Origin: Soonwooa sp.
Lineage (GTDB): Bacteria; Bacteroidota; Bacteroidia; Flavobacteriales; Weeksellaceae
DNA: 47,254 bases
Assembly: GCF_030151385.1 (NCBI RefSeq)
Contig: NZ_JASLDS010000008.1
Span: 1-47,254, forward strand
Reading direction: 5' to 3'
The notes beneath the pieces are model-generated. The model was not told where the DNA came from. It did not search any database and saw nothing but the letters and a program-made list of their open reading frames with translations. Shown piece after piece: positions 1-7,481 of this stretch (within the stretch, counting starts at the first letter, position 1; every line of letters begins with the position of its first letter). The position numbers and the translations under genes were made by a program.

Positions 1-816
1 AGTATAAACTTGTGTTGATGCTAAGCTAGAATGTCCTAACAATTTTTTGACTTTAGAAATCTCAGCTCACTTATTTAAAACATGTGTGGCAAAACTATGT
101 CGCAATATATGAGGGCTTTTCTTCGTCTTTGTTGTAACATAACTAAGGTACTTATTTACGACTAAATAGACAAACTTTTCTGTCAATTTTTTACCTTTTT
201 TACTCACAAAGAAATAAAGATCAAACTCTGCCTGTGCTTTTCTTATAGCAATATAATTATTAAAATCTCTTATCAGTTTTGAAGACACCGGTACTATTCT
301 CTCTTTATTACCCTTGCCTAGAATTTTCAGCTCCATCGTTGAGAAATCCACATTTTTAAATTGTAAATTACAAAGCTCCGACTTCCTCATTCCGGTTTGA
401 TATAATGTTTCAATAATTAATTTTTCCAAAAGTGTTATATCAGACTTCTTCTCTATCTCAGCTTCTAAAAGATTCATTTCGTCTTCCGAAAAAGGAATTT
501 GCTTTTCAGCATAAAATTTTAATGAAGCAATAGTCTCTAAGGGCGAAAAAGATATCTCACCAATCCTTAATAGATAGAGATAAAAACTGCGCAAGGATGA
601 AAGTTTCCTATTAATACTCCTTTTACTAAGATTTTGGCTACCCAGATGGACAATAAAGTTTCGTACTATCTTCTTGTCTACTTTCTTAAAATCTATAGAA
701 GCTTCAGTTTTTAAAATAAAGCATTCGAAATCCTCTAAGTCTTTTCGGTACGAAATTATAGTATTAACAGAATATCTCTTTTCAACAGTAATATAATCCA
801 AAAATTTATCAAGCAT
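1..816 (-). pseudogene. xerC: XerC/XerD-type tyrosine recombinase, interrupted by an in-frame TGA; partial at window edge
   Basis: The reading frame starting at 816 encodes 249 residues of a tyrosine recombinase. It has an N-terminal SAM-like core-binding domain (about 1-90) and most of the catalytic domain: Arg144 in TGMRKSEL, Lys168 in LGKGNKERI and the HILRHSF box (His236, Arg239). It then meets TGA at 67-69. The same frame continues after the stop as AEISKVKKLLGHSSLAS followed by TQVYT, which is the expected remainder of the enzyme, with the second catalytic His and the Tyr nucleophile. The family normally has Gly where the stop lies (LNKGAE), so one GGA to TGA change explains it. The truncated product would lack the nucleophile and be inactive in strand cleavage. 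The gene lies downstream of rpsU, a usual flavobacterial order. A base-call error is the main alternative. The 3' end lies outside the window. Confidence 0.85.
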
Positions 817-843
817 ATATTTTATTAAGGTATATCAATACAA

Positions 844-879
844 AAATCACTCTCAAATATAATAATTTGAGAGTGATTT
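844..879 (-). terminator. Hairpin terminator after rpsU
   Basis: A perfect 14-bp inverted repeat (844-857 with 866-879) has an 8-nt AT loop and is followed on the minus strand by a short T-run. It lies between the end of rpsU and the xerC start, so it would end most rpsU transcripts and limit read-through into xerC. Confidence 0.7.
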
Positions 880-906
880 ATATAAGTTTTAAAGTATAAA
901 CTTGGC

Positions 907-1104
907 TTAAGCCTGTTCTTCTTTACTTTGAATTCTTTGCTTATGAGCTGCTTTCTGTTTAGCCTGTCTGTCTACTACAGAAGGTTTGTTAAACTGTTGT
1001 CTTGATCTTAGTTTACGAACAACACCTGTTTTATCAAATTTTCTCTTATACTTTTTTAAAGCTCTATCGATAGACTCTCCGTCTTTTACTGGAATTATTA
1101 ACAT
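907..1104 (-). CDS. rpsU: 30S ribosomal protein S21
   Basis: This 65-residue basic protein has the S21 signature: the N-terminal MLIIPVKDGESIDRALKKYK, then KTGVVRKLRSRQQF and a Lys/Arg-rich helix. S21 sits near the anti-Shine-Dalgarno end of 16S rRNA in the small subunit. Length and sequence fit the Bacteroidetes form. It has its own promoter (TATTTTTG at 1128-1135, minus) and a terminator, so it is probably a single-gene transcript with a leader of about 20 nt. A GC-rich repeat lies upstream. Confidence 0.97.
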   Translation of the reverse strand: MLIIPVKDGESIDRALKKYKRKFDKTGVVRKLRSRQQFNKPSVVDRQAKQKAAHKQRIQSKEEQA

Positions 1105-1127
1105 ATTTTACATCTCATTTTGAGTTG

Positions 1128-1157
1128 CAAAAATAGAACTATTTTTTGAATCTGCAA
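1128..1157 (-). promoter_or_regulatory. Bacteroidetes-type promoter of rpsU
   Basis: On the minus strand TTG (1155-1157), a 19-bp spacer and TATTTTTG (1128-1135) match the TTG/TAnnTTTG pattern of the Bacteroidetes housekeeping sigma factor. The predicted start is about 18-20 nt before the rpsU ATG. Confidence 0.7.
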
Positions 1158-1198
1158 ATTTTATTTTCTTTTTTTGAATAATTTTTATCAAAACCACG

Positions 1199-1368
1199 AA
1201 TCCCGCGTGAGCGATGATAGCGGAAATCCTTTGGGTGGACGCGAGGCGGCGGAGCGTAGCGGAGCCGTCCGAGCGTCCACCTAAAGATTGTAGCGGGCGT
1301 AGCGACCCGAGCGAGGAACTTGCGGTGCGAAGCGAGCACCAAAAGTTACCGAGCGAAGGGACACGCCA
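1199..1368 (+). repeat. GC-rich structured intergenic element, copy A
   Basis: About 170 bp of GC-rich DNA sits in an AT-rich spacer. The ends GCGTG (1205-1209) and CACGC (1362-1366) pair. An inner stem has arms 1225-1242 and 1273-1289, with AAT, a bulged C, CTTT, a G.T pair, then GGTGGACGC opposite GCGTCCACC. A further hairpin GGTGC/GCACC lies at about 1324-1340. Copies B-D near 31.5, 36.5 and 39.4 kb share the layout but not the stem sequence. Short open frames through it are not genes. Function unknown. Confidence 0.8.
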
Positions 1369-1397
1369 TAAAAAAACTCCCAACAGAATCGGGAGTT
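1368..1397 (-). terminator. Rho-independent terminator of pdhB
   Basis: The stem AACTCCC/GGGAGTT (1391-1397 with 1375-1381) is followed on the minus strand by seven T residues (1368-1374). It lies a few bases after the pdhB stop and abuts the GC-rich element. Confidence 0.9.
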
Positions 1398-1403
1398 AAT
1401 TGT

Positions 1404-2387
1404 TTATGCTTTGATGTACATTGCTTTTTTGATTTCAGCTTTTACAGTTTCTAGTTTCGGGAACCATTCTGCAAATAATGCTGCTGAATATGGTGCTGGC
1501 GCATCTGGCGTTGTAATTCTCTTAATTGGCGCATCCAAATAATCGAAAGCTTTCTGCTGAACCATATAGGTAATTTCTGAAGCTACAGAACCAAACGGCC
1601 AAGCTTCTTCCAAAATCACCAATCTGTTTGTCTTTTTAACAGATGTCAAAACTGTGTCATAATCTAAAGGACGAACTGTTCTAAGGTCGATAACCTCCAC
1701 AGAAATACCTTCTGCTTCTAATTCTGCCGCAGCTTGCATCGCCAACTTCATGATTTTACCGAAAGAAACCAAAGTTACATCTTTACCTTCTTTTTTGATA
1801 TCGGCTTTCCCAATTGGAATATAATATTCTTCTTCTGGAATTTCCATTTTGTCACCATACATTTGCTCTGACTCCATGAAAATAACTGGATCGTTATCCT
1901 GAATTGCAGTTTTCAAAAGTCCTTTTGCATCGTAAGGATTCGACGGAACAACTACTTTAAGTCCTGGACAGTTAGCATACCAACTTTCGAAAGCTTGCGA
2001 GTGTGTCGCTCCTAACTGACCTGCAGAAGCTGTTGGTCCACGGAAAACGATTGGAATATTCCATTGTCCACCTGTCATCTGGAACATTTTTGCAGCGTTG
2101 TTGATGATTTGGTCAATTGCTACCATCGAGAAGTTAAAGGTCATGAATTCTACAATTGGGCGATTCCCATTCATAGCTGCACCTACAGAAATACCAGCAA
2201 AACCTAGCTCAGCAATTGGTGCATCGATGATTCTTTTTGCTCCAAACTCATCTAGCATTCCTTTAGAAGCTTTGTAAGCTCCATTGTATTCTGCAACCTC
2301 CTCTCCTATTAGATATATGGACTCGTCCTTGCGCATCTCCTCACTCATAGCTTGAGCAATGACTTCACGAAAAGTATATTCTTTCAT
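1404..2387 (-). CDS. pdhB: Pyruvate dehydrogenase E1 component, beta subunit
   Basis: This 327-residue protein aligns end to end with E1-beta subunits of 2-oxoacid dehydrogenases. It has the GEEVAEYNGAYK thiamine-diphosphate/interface region near residue 28, the PIAELGF segment with catalytic Glu60, the GPTASAGQLGATHSQ loop (about 117-131) and the C-terminal transketolase domain (PDAPAPYS). With an alpha subunit it decarboxylates pyruvate and loads acetyl groups onto E2 lipoyl domains in the cytoplasm. No pdhA or pdhC is adjacent, and it has its own terminator, so it appears to be transcribed alone. A branched-chain E1-beta is the alternative, but the spacing and GAYK motif favour pyruvate. 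Confidence 0.93.
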   Translation of the reverse strand: MKEYTFREVIAQAMSEEMRKDESIYLIGEEVAEYNGAYKASKGMLDEFGAKRIIDAPIAELGFAGISVGAAMNGNRPIVEFMTFNFSMVAIDQIINNAAKMFQMTGGQWNIPIVFRGPTASAGQLGATHSQAFESWYANCPGLKVVVPSNPYDAKGLLKTAIQDNDPVIFMESEQMYGDKMEIPEEEYYIPIGKADIKKEGKDVTLVSFGKIMKLAMQAAAELEAEGISVEVIDLRTVRPLDYDTVLTSVKKTNRLVILEEAWPFGSVASEITYMVQQKAFDYLDAPIKRITTPDAPAPYSAALFAEWFPKLETVKAEIKKAMYIKA

Positions 2388-2406
2388 TATTGAAAATTTT
2401 AGACTA

Positions 2407-2414
2407 CAAAAATA
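2407..2414 (-). promoter_or_regulatory. Probable -7 element of pdhB
   Basis: TATTTTTG on the minus strand, 20 bp before the pdhB ATG, matches TAnnTTTG. I see no clear TTG at the -33 position. Confidence 0.5.
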
Positions 2415-2494
2415 AGTTTTTTTTATTACTTACATAACATAAAAAGCAAGCTCCAAAGAACTTGCTCTATTTTGATATTATAATTTGCTAATTA

Positions 2495-2914
2495 TTAGTC
2501 GGCTTTTTGCCAAGTTTGGGTTCTTCCGATAAGAGAAATTCCCATGTAACCTCTTACGTTAAGTTTGTCTCCATCCCTTGTTACGGTACACTTGTACGTT
2601 TTTCCGTTTTTTGGATCGGTGATTGTTCCGCCAGTAAATTCGTTACCGTCTTTTGATAATCCACGAATAACTTCCATTCCCAAAATTGGTTTTCCTTTAC
2701 GGTCATCTTTACAACCTGTACAGTTAGGATCTTCTGGTTTAATCAACAACTGAACAACTTTTCCGTAATATTTACCATCCGACTTTTTAAAAATCTCAAC
2801 ATAAGATTTTGCTTTTCCTGTTTCGTCGTCGATAGTCTTCCATTTTCCCTCGATTTGAGCGAAAGACATAGCACTAATGAATATTGTTGCAAATGCAAGC
2901 ATGAATTTTTTCAT
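2495..2914 (-). CDS. Secreted DUF2147-family protein
   Basis: This 139-residue protein has a typical signal peptide (MKKFMLAFATIFISAMSFAQ) followed by the compact beta-rich DUF2147 domain: IEGKWKTIDDETGKAKSYVEI, a CTGCKDDRKGKPILGM stretch with a Cys-x-x-Cys pair, and GRTQTW near the end. The family is periplasmic or secreted and of unknown biochemical role. It lies between pdhB and the LtaS-like gene with more than 100 bp on each side, so it is probably monocistronic. Confidence 0.85.
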   Translation of the reverse strand: MKKFMLAFATIFISAMSFAQIEGKWKTIDDETGKAKSYVEIFKKSDGKYYGKVVQLLIKPEDPNCTGCKDDRKGKPILGMEVIRGLSKDGNEFTGGTITDPKNGKTYKCTVTRDGDKLNVRGYMGISLIGRTQTWQKAD

Positions 2915-3044
2915 AATCTAAAATTTATTAACAATGTTATGATATAAAGAACTTGTTAAAGTTAAATTAACATAGGATAAAAATAACTAAATAATCGATA
3001 CCAACAAGCTTTTTTCAATTAATGATTCAAAAAGTAATATGCAG

Positions 3045-4964
3045 CTAATACAACTTTTTGTTAATCACACGATTCATATAATCTTGATACCAAGCTTTTA
3101 CCTTGAGCATATCCAAATCCTGCTGTTTGGATTTTGGTTTATTAATCAGGTTTTGCGTTAGTCCGAGATCAGTTTTATCATAGATTCCCGTTACATCTTT
3201 TCCATTAAAAGTGTAAATAAAATCGCCGATAATCATTTGTTCTTGGATAGAATCAGAATTTACAATAATGCTCGGCTCATTCTTATCTGAAACCAAACTT
3301 CTTCCCCAACTTCGGATTGGCTTATTGTAACCCATCAAATCAGCCAAAGTTGGATAGATGTCAATTTGTTGCGCCAAATCTTTATTGACACCTTGGAGAT
3401 TGTATTTTGGATTTGGAGAATAAAACATAATCGGAATAGCAAATCGATTCATCGCTTTTTGATATTCGGGATAATATGTCATATTGGTATGATCTGCCGT
3501 AATCACAAAAATCGTGTTTTGGTACCAAGGTTTTTTGGAAGCGGTTTCAAAGAATTTTTTGAGCGACATATCTGTATATTGGATAGGTTCGTGGATTGCC
3601 AAAGGTCCTTTTTTGAATTTACCCTCATACTTTTCTGGAATCTTAAATGGATCATGCGAGGATGCCGTAAAAATCGTCGCTAAAAAAGGTTGCTGCTTGC
3701 CAATGTTATTTGCGAAATACTGAAAAAACGGTTCATCCCAGATCGCCCAAATTCCATCGAAATCTTTATCATTATTATATTCGTCTTTTCCGAAATAATG
3801 TTTGAAACCCAAAATATTTCCAAAGCCCAAAAAGCCCATCGAACCATTTGGTGCACCATGATAAAAACTGGTATCATAACCCAAATCATTAGCAACAGAA
3901 ACAATCGACTGAATTTTCTGATTAGAATACGGCGATGATGTAAAAGCGTCTGTCAAACTCGGAATACCAGCCAAAACAGAACTCATCCCATGAATCGACT
4001 GACGTCCATTGGCATAAGCATTGGTAAATATTAAACTATGCTGCGCCAAACTATCTACAAAAGGCGTGTACGATACAAAGTTCTTAATATTGGTATCTTT
4101 ATTAAAAGCACCAGAATACTCTTTACCGAAACTTTCTACAATAAAAATGACAACATTCGGTTTTGAATCCTCTACTCTATCATACTCTTTGTAAGGTTTA
4201 ATCTCCTCATCGATAAATTTTTGATCAACAAAATGAACTTCTTTAAAATTATTGGTATCAATGGTTCTAAAAAATGAGAAAACACTATTAAGAACAACAT
4301 TGGCTAAAGTTGGATTCTTAACATGTTTGTTAGCATCCACCAAATTAATTGGTCGCGTAGAATGTTTGAAGTCGCCGCGAATACCACCAACAACCAAAAC
4401 CGTCGTTCCACACAATATCAGAATGCTCGACACAAAATACACAATTAAATTCTGAGGCTTCCGATATTGGACTTTAACACGTTTATACAAAAACACCCAA
4501 AGCACCATACAAACAACAAAACTTATTGGGACCAAAGGATTTTGAATCATGGCATTTAGAAAAACTTTGGAAAGATTGTTTTCGTGTTCTACAACAGAAA
4601 GGACAGAAGATGTCAAACGCGATTGACTGAATCTGAAATAGACAATATCACCAAAATTAAAAGAATAGGTTATTCCGTTTGTGATAAAATACCACCAAAA
4701 CAAAAACTTCTGATAACCTGCTTTTGAATTGATAATAATTGGAACCAAACTCAGCAAAATAAAAACTGAATTAACATACAGAATCGCGGTCGTGTCAAAT
4801 GCCGTCCCATGAAATGCCAAACCGAAATAATCGCCAATACTGTCAACTTTCAGCAAGTCTTGGTTAAAAAACCAAAACAACAATCTTGCAATTTGATAAA
4901 AAAAGTAAACCAAAAATAGGCGATACATCAGGACCAAAAACTCCTGCCATCTTATTTCTTTCAT
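3045..4964 (-). CDS. LTA synthase/phosphoethanolamine transferase-like membrane sulfatase-fold enzyme
   Basis: This protein of about 639 residues has five hydrophobic segments in the first ~200 residues. A periplasmic alkaline-phosphatase-superfamily domain follows, beginning at NVVIFIVESFGKEYSG, with NGRQSIHGMSS holding the probable nucleophile (Ser) and metal ligands later in ITADHTN. It belongs to the LtaS-type family, which transfers polar head groups at the outer face of the inner membrane. Flavobacteria lack lipoteichoic acid, so the true substrate is unknown; modification of a lipid or glycan is likely. I chose the ATG at 4964 rather than 4979 because a TATTTTTG promoter box lies between them, which would leave the first ATG untranscribed. 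The gene is divergent from pssA. Confidence 0.85.
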   Translation of the reverse strand: MKEIRWQEFLVLMYRLFLVYFFYQIARLLFWFFNQDLLKVDSIGDYFGLAFHGTAFDTTAILYVNSVFILLSLVPIIINSKAGYQKFLFWWYFITNGITYSFNFGDIVYFRFSQSRLTSSVLSVVEHENNLSKVFLNAMIQNPLVPISFVVCMVLWVFLYKRVKVQYRKPQNLIVYFVSSILILCGTTVLVVGGIRGDFKHSTRPINLVDANKHVKNPTLANVVLNSVFSFFRTIDTNNFKEVHFVDQKFIDEEIKPYKEYDRVEDSKPNVVIFIVESFGKEYSGAFNKDTNIKNFVSYTPFVDSLAQHSLIFTNAYANGRQSIHGMSSVLAGIPSLTDAFTSSPYSNQKIQSIVSVANDLGYDTSFYHGAPNGSMGFLGFGNILGFKHYFGKDEYNNDKDFDGIWAIWDEPFFQYFANNIGKQQPFLATIFTASSHDPFKIPEKYEGKFKKGPLAIHEPIQYTDMSLKKFFETASKKPWYQNTIFVITADHTNMTYYPEYQKAMNRFAIPIMFYSPNPKYNLQGVNKDLAQQIDIYPTLADLMGYNKPIRSWGRSLVSDKNEPSIIVNSDSIQEQMIIGDFIYTFNGKDVTGIYDKTDLGLTQNLINKPKSKQQDLDMLKVKAWYQDYMNRVINKKLY

Positions 4965-4968
4965 CTTA

Positions 4969-5002
4969 CAAAAATACATTTTTTACAAGTTCAGAATAAC
5001 AA
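4969..5002 (-). promoter_or_regulatory. Promoter of the LtaS-like gene; probably leaderless transcript
   Basis: On the minus strand TTG (5000-5002), a 23-bp spacer and TATTTTTG (4969-4976) end only 4 nt before the ATG at 4964. Transcription would begin at or next to the A of the start codon. Confidence 0.55.
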
Positions 5003-5051
5003 TCCTTATTTTTCTTTCAGGAATAATTAGATGCCCGACATCAATATTTTG

Positions 5052-5059
5052 TATTTTTG
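5052..5059 (+). promoter_or_regulatory. -7 promoter element of pssA; probably leaderless transcript
   Basis: TATTTTTG ends 4 nt before the ATG at 5064, the same spacing as at the divergent LtaS-like gene. This argues against the upstream in-frame ATG at 5031. Confidence 0.55.
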
Positions 5060-5063
5060 CTCT

Positions 5064-5798
5064 ATGAACTTTATTAAGAATAATCTTGCCAACGCCTTTA
5101 CGCTTGGCAACTTGTTTTCCGGCTGTGTCGGAATCATCCATTTGTTGAATAACGATTACAAGACAACTGCGATCTGCATCATCATTTCGTTGGTTTTGGA
5201 TTTCTTCGATGGTTTTGTAGCACGCGCACTCAAATCCAATAGCGACCTTGGTGTTCAATTGGATTCTTTGGCAGACATGGTAAGTTTTGGATTTTTGCCA
5301 GGCGTTGTTCTTTACAAATTTTTAGAAGCTTATGGCAGCTCAGCATTTGGAATCGATTTCCCTTTTGAATTAAAATATTTAGGCTTTTTTGTAACTTTAT
5401 TTTCGTGTTTAAGATTGGCGATTTTCAATTTGGATGAAGACCAAAAGTACTATTTCAAAGGTCTTAACACACCAACCAATACCGTTTTCTTGTTTGGCTT
5501 GTATTACATCGCTCAACAACATTCGACCACAGGATTTTTTAACGCAGAACAATTAAATAGTATTTTATCACCAGCGGTTTTATTAATATTAACAGCACTT
5601 TGTAGCTGGCTTTTGATAAGTCCTATTAAAATGATTTCGATGAAATTTAAATCGATGAAACTGGAGGACAACTATCCAAAAGTCGCATTATTAATCGGAG
5701 GTATTATTCTGCTAATCGCTTTAGGAGTCAATGCTATTCCGCTTTTGGTTGTATATTATATTTTGATTTCGTTGGTATTTCAGAAACAGCTTAAATAG
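5064..5798 (+). CDS. pssA: CDP-diacylglycerol-serine O-phosphatidyltransferase
   Basis: This 244-residue polytopic protein contains the complete CDP-alcohol phosphotransferase motif D-x2-DG-x2-AR-x8-G-x3-D-x3-D, starting at DFFDGFVAR around residue 47 and ending at LDSLAD. It makes phosphatidylserine from CDP-diacylglycerol and serine in the inner membrane, the first step to phosphatidylethanolamine. About eight hydrophobic segments follow the family pattern. The start MNFIKNNLANAFTLGN is preferred over the upstream ATG at 5031 because the promoter box lies between them and family members begin at this point. Its stop codon overlaps the first unit of a 7-bp repeat tract. Confidence 0.93.
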   Translation: MNFIKNNLANAFTLGNLFSGCVGIIHLLNNDYKTTAICIIISLVLDFFDGFVARALKSNSDLGVQLDSLADMVSFGFLPGVVLYKFLEAYGSSAFGIDFPFELKYLGFFVTLFSCLRLAIFNLDEDQKYYFKGLNTPTNTVFLFGLYYIAQQHSTTGFFNAEQLNSILSPAVLLILTALCSWLLISPIKMISMKFKSMKLEDNYPKVALLIGGIILLIALGVNAIPLLVVYYILISLVFQKQLK

Positions 5799-5936
5799 TT
5801 ATTAGTGTTTAGGTTATAGTTTTTAGTATTTGGTTTTAAAAAACATAATTCATAATTCATAATTCATAATTCATAATTCATAATTCATAATTCATAATTC
5901 ATAATTCATAATTCATAATTCATAATTCATAATTCA
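5797..5936 (+). repeat. Composite heptamer repeat: degenerate AG-type units, then AATTCAT x 13
   Basis: Six degenerate heptamers run in strict phase from 5797 to 5838 (AGTTATT, AGTGTTT, AGGTTAT, AGTTTTT, AGTATTT, GGTTTTA). After a short A-run, a perfect array of the 7-bp unit (ATAATTC/AATTCAT) fills 5844-5936 with 13 full copies. It ends 8 bp before the ATG of the exonuclease gene, so copy-number change would alter that gene's leader. The same two-part design recurs at 47063-47254. Confidence 0.95.
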
Positions 5937-5944
5937 ATAAAAAA

Positions 5945-6709
5945 ATGAATTTAAAACTGCATAAACCGCTTTGTGTTTTCGATTTAGAAACAACGGGCAC
6001 CAACGTATCAACAGACAGAATTGTAGAAATTTCGATTCTGAAAGTTAACCCAGACGCATCCAAAGAAACTAAAACTTGGCTTGTTAATCCAGGCATGCCG
6101 ATTCCTGAAGGAGCAAGTTTGGTACACGGCATCTATGATAAAGATGTTATGAATGCACCAATTTTCAAAGATATCGCGCCCAAAGTTTTGGAGATGATAA
6201 AAGATTCTGACTTGGGAGGATTCAACTCCAATCGTTTTGACATTCCTGTTCTAGCAGAAGAATTACTTCGCGCTGGGATGGATTTCGATTTATCAAAACA
6301 TAAATTTGTTGATGCACAAACAATATTCTTTAAAAAAGAACCTCGTAATCTTGGCGCTGCTTACCAATTTTATTGTGGTAAAACCTTAGAAAATGCGCAC
6401 TCTGCAGAAGCTGATACTTTGGCAACTTTCGAAGTTTTGGATGCACAAATTGGAAAATACGATGATCTTCCGAATGATATTTTAGGACTAAGTGAATATT
6501 CTTACCATCAAAAAAACGCGGATTTAGCAGGTTTTATCAGTTACAATGATAAGAATGAAGAAATCTTCAACTTCGGAAAATACAAAGGTCAAACCGTGAA
6601 AAGTGTTTTCCAAAAAGACCACGGCTATTATGGTTGGCTCCAAAACGCCGACTTCCCGTTGTACACAAAGAAAATTTGGACAAAAATTCAATTAATGAGC
6701 AAGTTTTAA
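5945..6709 (+). CDS. DnaQ-like 3'-5' exonuclease (DNA polymerase III epsilon family)
   Basis: This 254-residue protein has an N-terminal DEDDh exonuclease domain (about 8-175): ExoI FDLETTGT supplies Asp and Glu, ExoII is near GGFNSNRFDIPVLAEE, and ExoIII HSAEADTLAT supplies the His and Asp. The C-terminal 80 residues (FNFGKYKGQTVKSV, YYGWLQNADFP) form a small domain often found after this exonuclease in Bacteroidetes. It probably removes 3'-terminal nucleotides from DNA. It could be the polymerase III proofreading subunit or a stand-alone nuclease; the accessory domain favours stand-alone. A 93-bp heptamer array immediately precedes the start codon. Confidence 0.88.
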   Translation: MNLKLHKPLCVFDLETTGTNVSTDRIVEISILKVNPDASKETKTWLVNPGMPIPEGASLVHGIYDKDVMNAPIFKDIAPKVLEMIKDSDLGGFNSNRFDIPVLAEELLRAGMDFDLSKHKFVDAQTIFFKKEPRNLGAAYQFYCGKTLENAHSAEADTLATFEVLDAQIGKYDDLPNDILGLSEYSYHQKNADLAGFISYNDKNEEIFNFGKYKGQTVKSVFQKDHGYYGWLQNADFPLYTKKIWTKIQLMSKF

Positions 6710-6747
6710 TCTTGCTTTTTTATTTTAATTAAACTTAAAATCAAGAC

Positions 6748-7356
6748 ATGAAAATCATTTGCATAGGTCGCAACTATTCCGAACACGCCAAAGAACTCGG
6801 CAACGAAGTTCCTGAGAATCCAGTAATTTTTATAAAACCTGACACAGCGGTTTTGAAAAAAGATTCCGACTTCTACATCCCAGAATTTAGTCAGGATGTT
6901 CATTATGAATTGGAAGTTATTGTGAAAATCTCAAAAGGTGGTAAATACATCCAAAAGGAAAATGCGAACAAACATTATGACGAAATTGGTTTGGGCATTG
7001 ACTTCACAGCCCGCGATTTACAAAGTGAACTAAAAGCAAAAGGTCTACCTTGGGAACTTGCAAAAGGATTTGATGGTTCTGCTGTCATTACAGATTTCGT
7101 TAACAAAAACGATTATAATTTATCATCTCTTAATTTTTCTCTCACCAAAAACGGCGAAAAAGTACAAAATGGAAATACAGCAGATATGATTTTTGATATT
7201 GATAGTATTATTGCATTTGCCTCGCAATATTTCACACTAAGAGTCGGCGATTTAATATTTACAGGAACACCAAAAGGCGTTGGCAAGGTTGAAGAAAATG
7301 ATATTCTTGAGGGCTTTTTGGAAGATAAAAGACTTTTATCATTACGCATTCAATAA
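6748..7356 (+). CDS. Fumarylacetoacetate hydrolase-family protein
   Basis: This 202-residue protein has the short FAH fold: MKIICIGRNYSEHAKELGN at the start, PVIFIKPDTAVL, a metal-binding HYELEVIVKI stretch (Glu-x-Glu), GIDFTARDLQ, WELAKGFDGSA and DLIFTGTPKGVG. These residues match the acylpyruvase/oxaloacetate-decarboxylase branch that binds one divalent metal in the cytoplasm. It follows the exonuclease gene by 38 bp on the same strand and is probably co-transcribed. The exact substrate cannot be deduced; 2-oxoacid cleavage is the family theme. Confidence 0.88.
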   Translation: MKIICIGRNYSEHAKELGNEVPENPVIFIKPDTAVLKKDSDFYIPEFSQDVHYELEVIVKISKGGKYIQKENANKHYDEIGLGIDFTARDLQSELKAKGLPWELAKGFDGSAVITDFVNKNDYNLSSLNFSLTKNGEKVQNGNTADMIFDIDSIIAFASQYFTLRVGDLIFTGTPKGVGKVEENDILEGFLEDKRLLSLRIQ

Positions 7357-7481
7357 AACTTTAATTTAGAATTCTTACCTTTATAAGAAGAAAAAACATT
7401 GGTTTCGCCTTAATTTTTAAGTTAAAAATTTCCGAAATCAATATTTAGTAAAAATCAATATTAACCTGAAAATATGTAGTC

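Noticed and set aside
1..816. Reading TGA as glycine (alternative genetic code) in the xerC-like gene
   Set aside because: Several intact genes here end in TGA (26347, 25989, 45574, 38170), so TGA is an ordinary stop in this organism.
1..816. Integrase of a mobile element
   Set aside because: Sequence and the rpsU neighbour fit the housekeeping XerC/XerD family; no phage or island genes or attachment repeats are nearby.
1199..1368. Integron attC sites or a group II intron
   Set aside because: No integrase or reverse transcriptase gene, no attC core sites and no intron domain V; the copies are not associated with gene cassettes of one kind.
1108..1399. Open reading frames on both strands through GC-rich element A
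   Set aside because: They consist of repeated Arg/Ser-rich codons from the hairpins, have no family resemblance and no sensible start. The same holds for frames over copies B (31466-31756), C (36419-36664) and D (39256-39594).
3690..3938. Small plus-strand and shifted minus-strand open frames inside the LtaS-like gene
   Set aside because: They overlap a well-supported coding region in other frames and show no family features.
5844..5936. CRISPR array
   Set aside because: Units are 7 bp with no spacers; it is a tandem microsatellite. The same applies to 47125-47254.
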